DNA from: Zongyangia hominis
GTDB lineage: Bacteria; Bacillota; Clostridia; Oscillospirales; Ruminococcaceae
Reading direction: 5' to 3'
NCBI RefSeq assembly: GCF_014385095.1
Contig: NZ_JACRTC010000001.1
Location: 310,001 to 374,000, forward strand
Length of the DNA stretch: 64,000 nucleotides
The notes beneath the pieces were generated by a model. The model had not been told where the DNA came from, searched no databases, and was given only the letters and a program-made list of their open reading frames with translations. A program made the position numbers and the translations under genes. Each line of letters opens with the position of its first letter. Position 1 is the stretch's first letter. Positions 1-7,100 of this stretch are shown here, piece after piece.

Positions 1-356
1 GCGGCTCCATCTACCCGGGCATCAAGATTTCCATGGACGCCCTGTTCCAAAAGGCGGCCAAGCTGCCCCGTGTGGAGCTAGTGGACCCGGGCACCGTCAT
101 CGGGCGCAACACCGTGCAGAGCATGCAGGCGGGCGCGGTCTACGGCTATGTGGGCGCGGTCAAGAACATTGTGGGGCTCATGCGGGTGCATCTGGGGGAG
201 AAGACCCGGGTCATCGCCACCGGCGGCCTCTCCAAGATGATCGGGCGGCAGTCGGGCCTCTTTGACTATATCGACAAGGCGCTGACGCTGGACGGCCTTG
301 CCATGATCTATGACATGTACATGGAGGAAAAAGAGGGGAACAAGGAGCTGGAATAG
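1..356 (+). CDS. coaX: Type III pantothenate kinase, C-terminal part
   Basis: The window opens inside this gene; the frame is open from base 3 and ends at TAG 354-356, leaving about 117 residues of a protein usually near 255 aa. CoaX phosphorylates pantothenate, the first step of coenzyme A synthesis, in the cytosol. The visible part starts with GSIYPGIKIS and continues with the VIGRNTVQSMQAG and VYGYVG stretches and the late VIATGGLS segment, all typical of the ASKHA-fold type III enzymes. The N-terminal DxGNT phosphate-binding motif would lie upstream. A strong hairpin follows at 484-515. I am confident of the family; operon partners lie outside the window. Confidence 0.9.
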   Translation, partial: GSIYPGIKISMDALFQKAAKLPRVELVDPGTVIGRNTVQSMQAGAVYGYVGAVKNIVGLMRVHLGEKTRVIATGGLSKMIGRQSGLFDYIDKALTLDGLAMIYDMYMEEKEGNKELE

Positions 357-483
357 AAGAGGGGCGCCTCCTGGGCCCCTTGTATAGAGTAGCTTTCAAA
401 TAGACGCCATAGGACGGCTATTATAGTGCAAGAGGGGTATGCAAAGCGCGAACCCAGCGCACACCCATAGGGGAAGCAATTAA

Positions 484-515
484 AAACAGCCGGTGGAATT
501 TTCCACCGGCTGTTT
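484..515. terminator. Bidirectional hairpin terminator
   Basis: Perfect 15-bp inverted repeat, arms 484-498 and 501-515, with A residues on the left and T residues on the right. It lies between the convergent ends of coaX and the small membrane protein gene and can serve both. Confidence 0.8.
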
Positions 516-557
516 AGTTTAGCATATGTTGCGGGGCCAGCTTTCAAACGGTCAGAC

Positions 558-911
558 TTAGTCCTTGCCCAGCTTGGAGAGGATGGAGACGGAGGAAAGC
601 AGGAGCCCCACGAGGCACAGACAGCGCAACACGGCAGCAATGGCGTTAAAACTAAAGAAATTGCCCAGCATCTCTTTGAGTTTACGCTTTGATACGCCAA
701 GAGGCAGTACATAGGAGTTGGAGACGGTCTCATCCCCGCTCTTGTTGGCCACATAGATGGCGGTGGGGCCGTCTTCGCCGCCGATGATGCCCACATGTCC
801 CAGCTTGTTTTCCTTACCGAACACATGGCGTTTGCTGAGCCCAGCTGTCAGAAAGCCGCAAATCGAGGCAAAAAGCAAGCCTTTATCTTCCATTGGAATT
901 TTTTCTTTCAT
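558..911 (-). CDS. Small membrane protein with a GEDGPTAI decarboxylase-like motif
   Basis: 117 aa. I chose the ATG at 911 because GGAGG lies 8 bases before it; longer in-frame starts up to 1010 lack such a site. The protein has two hydrophobic stretches, one after the N-terminus (LLFASICGFLTAGLS) and one near the C-terminus. Between them, GIIGGEDGPTAIYVA resembles the loop of beta subunits of sodium-translocating decarboxylases (OadB/MmdB), which are about 370 aa or more with many membrane segments. The rest of such a subunit is absent and no biotin carrier or carboxyltransferase gene is nearby. It may be a free-standing small protein using the same sodium or carboxylate-binding motif, or a fragment. 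No function can be assigned. Confidence 0.6.
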   Translation of the reverse strand: MKEKIPMEDKGLLFASICGFLTAGLSKRHVFGKENKLGHVGIIGGEDGPTAIYVANKSGDETVSNSYVLPLGVSKRKLKEMLGNFFSFNAIAAVLRCLCLVGLLLSSVSILSKLGKD

Positions 912-1026
912 GAGACAAACCTCCATCTTCATCAAAATCCTGTCTTTTATTTTAACAGAGATGTGGGGAAAGGACAACCGGAGGGCAGGAGATTCCCGAT
1001 TTTTTTGCAAATTCCTCGGGGGAGAC

Positions 1027-1054
1027 TTGAATTTTTACAAAAATATGCTATCAT
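1027..1054 (+). promoter_or_regulatory. Sigma-A type promoter for folT
   Basis: TTGAAT (1027-1032), 16-base spacer, TATCAT (1049-1054). Transcription would start near 1061, about 30 bases before the riboswitch. Confidence 0.55.
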
Positions 1055-1089
1055 TAAAAACAGCTCTTCCAGGAGAGATGAAAATTAAA

Positions 1090-1186
1090 AGCAGAGTAGA
1101 AGCCCGTGCGTTAAGTGCTGTCTGAACGGGGAGTTGTCAGACGGACGAAAAGGATTCTTGCGGTACGAGCTTCGCATCCCGCTGCT
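1090..1186 (+). ncRNA. Tetrahydrofolate (THF) riboswitch
   Basis: The segment carries the conserved blocks of the THF-I aptamer in order: GAGTAGA at 1094, GCGTTAAGTG near 1109, GAACGGG near 1124, ACGAA near 1144, GCGGT near 1160 and GCATCCCGCTGC at 1174. AGCAG (1090-1094) pairs with CTGCT (1182-1186) as the closing helix, and GAAGC pairs with GCTTC as the next helix. Its place directly before a folate ECF transporter gene is the usual genomic setting of this family. The family assignment rests on remembered consensus, not a covariance search. Confidence 0.88.
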
Positions 1187-1203
1187 GCATCCAAAGAGAT
1201 TCC

Positions 1204-1243
1204 CCTCTTTTCATGTAGCAAAACACTGTTACATGAAAGGAGG
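1204..1243 (+). promoter_or_regulatory. Hairpin covering the folT ribosome binding site
   Basis: Arms 1204-1217 and 1230-1243 form 14 consecutive pairs with one G-U wobble; the right arm contains the whole AAAGGAGG ribosome binding site (1236-1243) of the TTG start at 1252. There is no T run after it, so it looks like a translational rather than a transcriptional expression platform for the THF aptamer 18 bases upstream. Confidence 0.7.
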
Positions 1244-1251
1244 TTTGTTTT

Positions 1252-1833
1252 TTGCAGGAGAATACGAAATTGATGGCCGGAGAGCTGCATAGCCTTTCCC
1301 ACAGGATGAAGGACGCGGTCCAGGAGCTAAAAAATGTGCGTTCCCTGGCCGGCGCTTCCATGCTCTCGGCGCTGGGCGTCGTCATTCACGCCGTCACCAC
1401 GGTGGTCGCTAGTCTGACGCAGATTGTCAGCTTTGCCTTTTTGACCGTCGGCGTCTCGGGGCTGCTTTATGGCCCGGTAGTCACCGGTTGCATCGGCGCT
1501 ATCACCGATATCCTCAAGTACATTGTCAAGCCCAACGGCGGTTTTTTTCCCGGCTTTACCTTGAGCGAATTTATCCTGGGCTTTATCTTTGGCCTTTTCT
1601 TCTACCAGCGCAAAGTGACGCTGGCCCGGGTCTTCGCCGCCAAGCTGACCACGACGCTGGTGATCAATCTGACGCTGACGCCGCTGTGGCTTTCCATGAT
1701 GTACGGCAACGCTTTCATCGTCCTGGTGTCAGGGCGAATTGTCAAAAACCTGATTATGCTCCCCATTGAAACAGGACTGCTCTATTTCCTTCTGAAAAAA
1801 GTGCAGGAAATCGTACAACAGAAGACCTCTTAA
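1252..1833 (+). CDS. folT: Folate ECF transporter substrate-binding subunit FolT
   Basis: 193 aa. Integral membrane S component that binds folate and docks on the shared ECF energizing module (EcfA, EcfA', EcfT), which is not in this window. About six hydrophobic segments are visible, with the family-type runs SALGVVIHAV, GPVVTGCIGAITDILKY and the PNGGFFPGFTLSEFILGFIFG loop. The start is TTG 1252, with AAAGGAGG 8 bases upstream. Expression is probably repressed by folates through the THF riboswitch and the SD-covering hairpin. The gene is monocistronic, ending in a terminator at 1835-1866. Confidence 0.88.
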   Translation: MQENTKLMAGELHSLSHRMKDAVQELKNVRSLAGASMLSALGVVIHAVTTVVASLTQIVSFAFLTVGVSGLLYGPVVTGCIGAITDILKYIVKPNGGFFPGFTLSEFILGFIFGLFFYQRKVTLARVFAAKLTTTLVINLTLTPLWLSMMYGNAFIVLVSGRIVKNLIMLPIETGLLYFLLKKVQEIVQQKTS

Positions 1834-1834
1834 C

Positions 1835-1866
1835 AAAAAGCCCCCAGCTTGCGCTGGGGGCTTTTT
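1835..1866 (+). terminator. folT terminator
   Basis: Stem arms around 1835-1848 and 1853-1866 with loop TTGC, GC-rich core CCCCCAGC/GCTGGGGG, followed by a T run directly after the folT stop. Confidence 0.9.
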
Positions 1867-2162
1867 TGGGGGGAGGCCGCCCGCTTTGACGCACGAAAAG
1901 GACCCGCAACACAGGAAAGAAGCTGGAAAAGGACCAGTTGCGCTATATACTCCGCCGTAGGTGGAAAAATTGGAAGGGCATGGCAATGATTTTCTAAGAA
2001 ATGTGCACAAAGTATAAATTTGAGACCGGTTTCCTATGCAATATAGCTTGTTTCTGTGGCTGTTACATGGTAGAATAAAGACGCAAAGATGGAAAGCTAG
2101 GATAAGTGAGGATATCCGCGCTGAGAATAGACGAGAGACTTTAAGAAAGTAGGAAATGCGGC
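1867..2162. other. Intergenic region before the HAD gene, with one promoter
   Basis: No open frame with a ribosome binding site and no hairpin were seen. The only signal is TTGTTT (2048-2053), a 17-base spacer and TAGAAT (2071-2076), a plausible sigma-A promoter for the downstream phosphatase. Confidence 0.5.
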
Positions 2163-2819
2163 ATGAAATACGATTTGGTACTTTTTGATCTGGACGGCAC
2201 CATGCTCGACACCGGTAACGGCATTTGCGAATGCGCCTGGTCGGTGCTGGATGAACTGGGGATGCCCCGTCCTGACCGGGAACAGATGCGGCGGTTTGTC
2301 GGTCCTCCGCTGGAGATTACCTTTCCCACGGTTGCGGGGACCGATCCGGAAACAACGGTCAAAGCCGCGGCTATGTACCGGCAGCGCTATGACGAATACG
2401 CTGAGCGGGGCTGTGTGCCCTATGACGGAATTTTGGATGCGCTGCACTTCGTCCACTCCGTGTCTGCCAAGACAGGTACGGCTACCCTGAAAAAGGAGTT
2501 TCACGCCAGACGGATGCTCAAGCACTATCATCTGGCCGAGCACCTGGACTTTATCGCCGGCGTGGATGACGCGGGCGAGCGCGCCACCAAGGAGTTGGTG
2601 GTGGCCCATGCCATGAGGGGCCTCGGCGTCAGCGACCCTGGAAAAGTGGTTCTGATTGGGGACACCGAGTATGACGCCAGGGGAGCCATGGCAGCCGGCA
2701 TCGATTTTATCGGCGTGACCTATGGATATGGCTTTGCAAGCAAAGAAGAGATTGCCGCGTTTCCCCATGTCTATGCCGCGGACACGGTGGCGGAAGTCAT
2801 TGCATATCTAAAAAAATAA
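2163..2819 (+). CDS. HAD-family hydrolase, phosphoglycolate phosphatase-like
   Basis: 218 aa. Cytosolic phosphatase of the haloacid dehalogenase superfamily, subfamily I with a helical cap. Motif I is DLDGT at residues 9-13, where the first Asp is the nucleophile. The cap follows (about 15-85), and motif III/IV appears as the lysine region TLKKEF and the VVLIGDTEYDARGAMAAG stretch with the metal-binding acidic pair. The substrate cannot be read from sequence; phosphoglycolate or pyrophosphate (PpaX/Gph-like) are the usual guesses. It stands alone between its own promoter and a terminator. Confidence 0.85.
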   Translation: MKYDLVLFDLDGTMLDTGNGICECAWSVLDELGMPRPDREQMRRFVGPPLEITFPTVAGTDPETTVKAAAMYRQRYDEYAERGCVPYDGILDALHFVHSVSAKTGTATLKKEFHARRMLKHYHLAEHLDFIAGVDDAGERATKELVVAHAMRGLGVSDPGKVVLIGDTEYDARGAMAAGIDFIGVTYGYGFASKEEIAAFPHVYAADTVAEVIAYLKK

Positions 2820-2828
2820 AGAAAAAAA

Positions 2829-2868
2829 CAAAGGGCAGAGAAGAATGTTTTCTTCTCTGCCTTTTGTT
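2829..2868. terminator. Bidirectional terminator between the HAD gene and the N/Q-rich gene
   Basis: Arms about 2830-2844 and 2851-2865 (AAGGGCAGAGAAGA against TCTTCTCTGCCTTT), flanked by A and T runs; the genes on both sides converge on it. Confidence 0.8.
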
Positions 2869-2880
2869 TTTATTCAAAAG

Positions 2881-3063
2881 TTACCGATAGTTTTCCTGGT
2901 TGTTCTCCTGGTTGTTTTTGCGATTCTCGAACTGGTTCTGGTTCTGCTTGTTCTGAGAATTCTGATTCTGACGGTTCTGGGACTGGTTCTGCTGCTGGTT
3001 GTTCTGGGACTGGTTGTTGTTCTGGTTGTTCTGGGACTGGTTCTGGTTGTTGTTTCTTGCCAT
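2881..3063 (-). CDS. Asn/Gln-rich small protein of unknown function
   Basis: 60 aa, of which 24 are Asn and 19 Gln, with scattered Ser, Arg and Lys; only the first residues (MAR) and the last (ENYR) depart from the pattern. The ATG at 3063 is preceded by GAGGTGAG at good spacing, which is the main evidence that this frame is used; an overlapping frame rich in Pro and Glu (2870-3073) has no such site. There is no signal peptide or membrane segment. Gamma-type small acid-soluble spore proteins are also Gln/Asn-rich, so a spore role is possible, but the GQFGTEF-type SASP repeats are absent. I do not recognise the family. Confidence 0.55.
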   Translation of the reverse strand: MARNNNQNQSQNNQNNNQSQNNQQQNQSQNRQNQNSQNKQNQNQFENRKNNQENNQENYR

Positions 3064-3182
3064 GATTTCTCACCTCACTTTGCTTTCTTATTATTTCCCC
3101 AGGCCACGTCCTTATACAGTTTGACGCGAATTGAGGGAAGAAGATCCTGGAAAAAATTTTTGAAAAAAATTGTAGAAAACTA

Positions 3183-3217
3183 TTGACTTAAATATACCAA
3201 TATGGTATATTTAAGTC
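3183..3217 (+). promoter_or_regulatory. Promoter overlaid by a 15-bp palindromic operator (rubrerythrin)
   Basis: TTGACT (3183-3188), 17-base spacer, TATATT (3206-3211) make a strong sigma-A promoter. A perfect inverted repeat with 15-base arms (3185-3199 and 3203-3217; half site GACTTAAATATACCA, centre ATA) covers both boxes, so a bound dimeric repressor would block RNA polymerase. The regulator is unknown; a peroxide, iron-sulfur or redox sensor is the natural inference from the downstream gene. Confidence 0.8.
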
Positions 3218-3277
3218 ACTCCAAGAGAGAGTGAAAAATGAACTTAAATTTGATGACAACGACAGGAGGATTCCCTT

Positions 3278-3823
3278 ATGAAAAAGTTTGTTTGCAGCGT
3301 TTGTGGTTATGTTCACACTGGCGATAGCGCCCCTGAGTTTTGCCCGCAGTGTAAAGCGCCCGCTTCCAAATTCAAAGAGCAGGCTGATGGCACCATGAAA
3401 TGGGCGGCTGAACATGTGATCGGTGTGGCCGAGGGCGTAGACGCCGAAATCCTGGAAGGGCTGAGAATGAATTTTACTGGCGAATGCACCGAGGTCGGCA
3501 TGTATCTGGCCATGGCCCGGCAGGCAGACCGCGAAGGCTATCCTGAAGTTGCCGAGTGCTACAAAAGAGCCGCTTTTGAAGAGGCGGAACACGCCGCCAA
3601 ATTTGCTGAGCTGCTGGGCGAAGTGGTTACAAACTCCACCAAAAAGAATTTGGAGCTGAGAGTTGCCGCTGAGAACGGCGCATGCGCCGGCAAGATGGAC
3701 ATCGCGAAAAAGGCCAAAGAGCTGGGCCTGGATGCCATCCACGACACCGTCCACGAAATGGCCAAGGATGAAGCCCGTCACGGCCAGGCGTTTGCTGGAC
3801 TGCTGGGCAGATACTTTCAGTAA
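3278..3823 (+). CDS. Rubrerythrin with N-terminal rubredoxin domain
   Basis: 181 aa. Non-haem iron protein that reduces hydrogen peroxide in the cytosol of anaerobes. The rubredoxin-like iron site is at the N-terminus (Cys6, Cys9, Cys22, Cys25), as in reverse rubrerythrins, instead of at the C-terminus as in classical ones. The four-helix ferritin-like domain follows, with carboxylate and histidine ligands in GECTE, EEAEH and DEARH. AGGAGG precedes the ATG. The promoter sits under a perfect palindrome, so expression is probably stress controlled. The gene is monocistronic, with a terminator at 3872-3932. Confidence 0.9.
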   Translation: MKKFVCSVCGYVHTGDSAPEFCPQCKAPASKFKEQADGTMKWAAEHVIGVAEGVDAEILEGLRMNFTGECTEVGMYLAMARQADREGYPEVAECYKRAAFEEAEHAAKFAELLGEVVTNSTKKNLELRVAAENGACAGKMDIAKKAKELGLDAIHDTVHEMAKDEARHGQAFAGLLGRYFQ

Positions 3824-3871
3824 TTCCGAATGTTTTCTCCTTACATAACCAATTCCCATAGATCATAACTC

Positions 3872-3932
3872 AATAGAAAAGCACAGGCGAAGATTTCCTT
3901 TTAAGTTCATTTTCGCCTGTGCTTTTTCTATT
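3872..3932 (+). terminator. Rubrerythrin terminator
   Basis: Long hairpin: AGAAAAGCACAGGCGAA (to 3891) pairs with TTCGCCTGTGCTTTTTCT (from 3912), with T residues in the descending arm. Confidence 0.8.
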
Positions 3933-3997
3933 GTCCCCTATCTCGCTAAAAAACTTCATGTTTTTGTACAAATCTTTCGGATATGTGACGAAACTTC

Positions 3998-4026
3998 TTG
4001 CTTTTTTGTGTGAAAACAACTAAAAT
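3998..4026 (+). promoter_or_regulatory. Promoter of the phosphorelay operon
   Basis: TTGCTT (3998-4003), 17-base spacer, TAAAAT (4021-4026). It gives a leader of about 125 bases before the kinase ATG. Confidence 0.6.
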
Positions 4027-4068
4027 AAAAAGTAGAATATATAGCTGTGAAACCTAGATTAAATGACG

Positions 4069-4104
4069 GAGGCGGATTTCTTCAAAGAAAGTCCGCCTTT
4101 TTTT
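4069..4104 (+). terminator. Leader terminator upstream of the phosphorelay operon
   Basis: AGGCGGA-TTTCTT pairs with AAGAAAG-TCCGCCT (one bulged G) and is followed by seven T residues from about 4098. It lies between the promoter and the first kinase gene, so readthrough here could set operon expression. No known aptamer was recognised in the leader. Confidence 0.6.
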
Positions 4105-4157
4105 ATGCAAAGCGTTGATAGTGCGACACCAGCGCCGTTGGGAAGGAGGAAAGGTCA

Positions 4158-7100
4158 ATGGGAAACAAGAAAAACTGGCAGCCCGTCCTGGACCTTTTGC
4201 TGGAGATGGTTTATGTCATTCGGCGGGATGACGATGAAATCCTGTATTGTAATCGCCGAGCAGAGGAAATGGTTCCCGCAGCAAAGGTGGGAACACACTG
4301 TGCAGCGCTGTGGCCTGCCATCCGGGACCTTCTGGATCAAATGGCCGGTAGGGAGAGCCTGACAACTGTCCTTTCCATCGCTCCCTTTGGGATGGTGGAG
4401 GCCGCAGTTACAGCCATCCAATGGGAAGGCCGGCCGGCTTTATTGCTGGCCCTATCGCCCGAGAAGGCTTCGCGGCAGCTGGAGAAACGTATGGCCTCGG
4501 TGATGGGGCGGATTTATCCGCTCATTATCCATGTCAATTTGAGCCGGAACACCTATACCTTCCTCGAATACGAGCGCTTTGACGCTAAAGAGGCGCCCCT
4601 ATCCGGATCCTTTGATGACTTGGTCGCCCTGGGGGCCAGCAGTATGCACCCGGATTTCCGGGAAAAATTTTGCGAGACCTTTTCCCGGGAAAAGTTGCTG
4701 CAAGCCTATCGCGAGGGGAAAGAGCGGGTGTATCTCGCTCACCGGCAGCTGGGCCATGACGGCAATTACCACTGGACTGATACGGATGTCCATTTTACCG
4801 GTGAAAGTGATAACGGCGACGTGTGGGAAATTACCTTAAGCCGCAATATCGACGAAGAGAAGGACCAGGAAGCACGGCTCATCAACTCTTTGGAGCTTAT
4901 CTGCCAGAATACGGGCAGTATCTCCTGCCGCTTTCTGGTGACAGAAAACGAGGTCAAGGTCCTGGAAAGAACGCGGGAATGCATGGCCCTTTTGTGCGAG
5001 AACGCCCCCTACCGTTTGCACAACCACGAGGATATGCAGCGGTGTATTCTTCGGTTGCAGGAAGCCTCCCGCAGAAGGGAAGACGTCCACTGGACGTTTT
5101 CCTGCTGGAAAGGGGAGGAACCGGCCTGGCTGGATTTCCGGGCCTACTGCATCGGCAAACAGAAGGACGGGCTAATCTATTTTGGAAATTATACCGACAT
5201 CACCTCCCAGGTGCTGCAAAAACAGACGCTGGAGCGCGAGCAGTTAAAATACCGCGTTGCGGTGGAAAACTCCAGCGATGCTTTGTTTGAATACATAGCG
5301 GATACCGATACGCTTCATCTCTATTGGAATTCCATAGTGCAGGGAAAAGCTCCCAAACAAGAGTATCCCCATTTTTGTGGGAAAGTCCTCGATAGCGGCA
5401 TGGTATATGCGGAGGATGTGCCTTTGCTCTTGAGAGCGCTGCAACACAGCGGCAGCCAACAGATGGAGGTGAGAATCCGACCGGATGAGGACACGCCTTA
5501 CGCATGGTATGCCTGCCAGACCACATCGGTGGGGGAAGAGGGCAAGCGAAAGCGTCTCATTGGCACACTGCGCAACATTGAACAGAGTAAAAAAACCGAA
5601 GAAGAAAGATTCTACTGGGAAAAGCTCTGCAATTTTGCCGTCAGCCAGGATTATATCACGCTGTTGACCATCGACACCGAAACCGGACGGTATCGGATGC
5701 ATTTCCGAAAAGACGTGCCATGTGTTCAGAAACTGAAAAAAGAGGGAGATTACGATAGCACCATCCGGGCAGTCATTGCCGGTGGGCTTCCGCTCCATCA
5801 GCAGAAGGAAGCGGAGAAAATGTTTTCCCTTTCCCACCTGAACCAGTGGTTGCGGGATGGAAAACAGGAACACAATCTTTACTACCAGTTTTTGCAGGAG
5901 GACGGCTCCCGTCACTGGGAGAGCTGCTCCTTCTCTTACCTGGCGGGGGACACCCATACCATATTGTTCGCGGTGCGGGACATTGAGGAAGCGCGTAGCG
6001 CGAGGCTCAAAGAAAATATTGCCGAACAGACGCTGGAACTTGCCATGCAGCAGATTTACGTGGGCCTTTTCCGGTATAATACGGTCACGGGCAAAATTGA
6101 TTTTCTTCGGGCACGCGACCATCTCAATGGCACCGACTTAAAAACGTTTGACCAATATGTGGCCCGCTGCATCGCCCCGGAAGACCGGGAACAGGTGGTC
6201 ACAGCCCTCTCTTCTGCACATTTGCGGGAAGCCTTTGCCGCAGGGAAAGAGGCGGTGACGGTGGAATACCGCCGCCTGTGGAAAGGGGAGTCCTACCGCT
6301 GGGTTTCCACCACCATTATGCGTCCCCAGGAGGATCACGACCGGGAGAACCTCTACGGCCTCATTATGGATATCGACGAGCGAAAACGGGCTGAGGAGCG
6401 CCAGCAGGATTTCTTCGCCAGCGTTGCCACCCTGTTTGAGGAATGCTCCATCGTGGACGTGGACCACGATACCTACATTCTCCAAAAGGTCAAAGATACC
6501 CAGAAGGTGATCGCCGCGCAGGGGGCCTTTGACGTTTCCAACGCCGCTTATGCCGAGGCCATGATTCACCCCGACGACCGCAAACGTTTTCGAAAGTATT
6601 TTTCTCTCCAGGGGCTGCGGGAACAGCTGGACGCCGGACACGACCGGATTGTACAGGAGATGCGCCGTTTGGGCGAGGACGGTCAATATCACTGGGTGGA
6701 GATGACCGGCATTCGCACCACCGGCCAGGAGGGCCGGGGCCGCCGGGTGGTCTGTACCTTCCGGGATATCCATGAGATCAAGGAGGCGCGGGAGCGCCAA
6801 CAGTTGGACGGGGAACGGTTTGCCATTATGGTGCGCAGCCTGTATGTCCGCATTTTTGAAGCGAATATCAGCCGCAACGAGTGTTTTAGTTTTATCGAGG
6901 AAAACGGGGCGCTGGTGCGCAACCGCAATCCCTTCCCGTTGGAGGAGTACGTCAGAAAAATCAGCGGCATCGTCTGCCCGGAATTTCGGGACGCCTATTT
7001 GGCCCATTTCCTCCCCGAACAGATATTGCGGGCCTATCAAGCGGGAAAGCGGGACATCTATTACGAACATCAGCGGAAAGAGCCCTCCGGTTCCCGCCGC

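Noticed and set aside
2870-3073. Pro/Glu-rich frame overlapping the Asn/Gln-rich gene
   Set aside because: Same repeat read one frame over; the SD spacing favours the Asn/Gln frame.
3183-3217. PerR/Fur box
   Set aside because: The palindrome is AT-rich but has ATACC/GGTAT half sites and 15-base arms, not the TTATAAT-N-ATTATAA pattern.
4030-4157. c-di-GMP (GEMM) riboswitch before the phosphorelay operon
   Set aside because: The expected GGGCAAACC-type core and receptor loop are not present; only a terminator hairpin is seen.
4063-4362. Possible leader peptide starting at 4063
   Set aside because: The frame runs through the leader terminator and 200 bases into the kinase gene, lacks a recognisable ribosome site, and shows no codon run suggesting attenuation.
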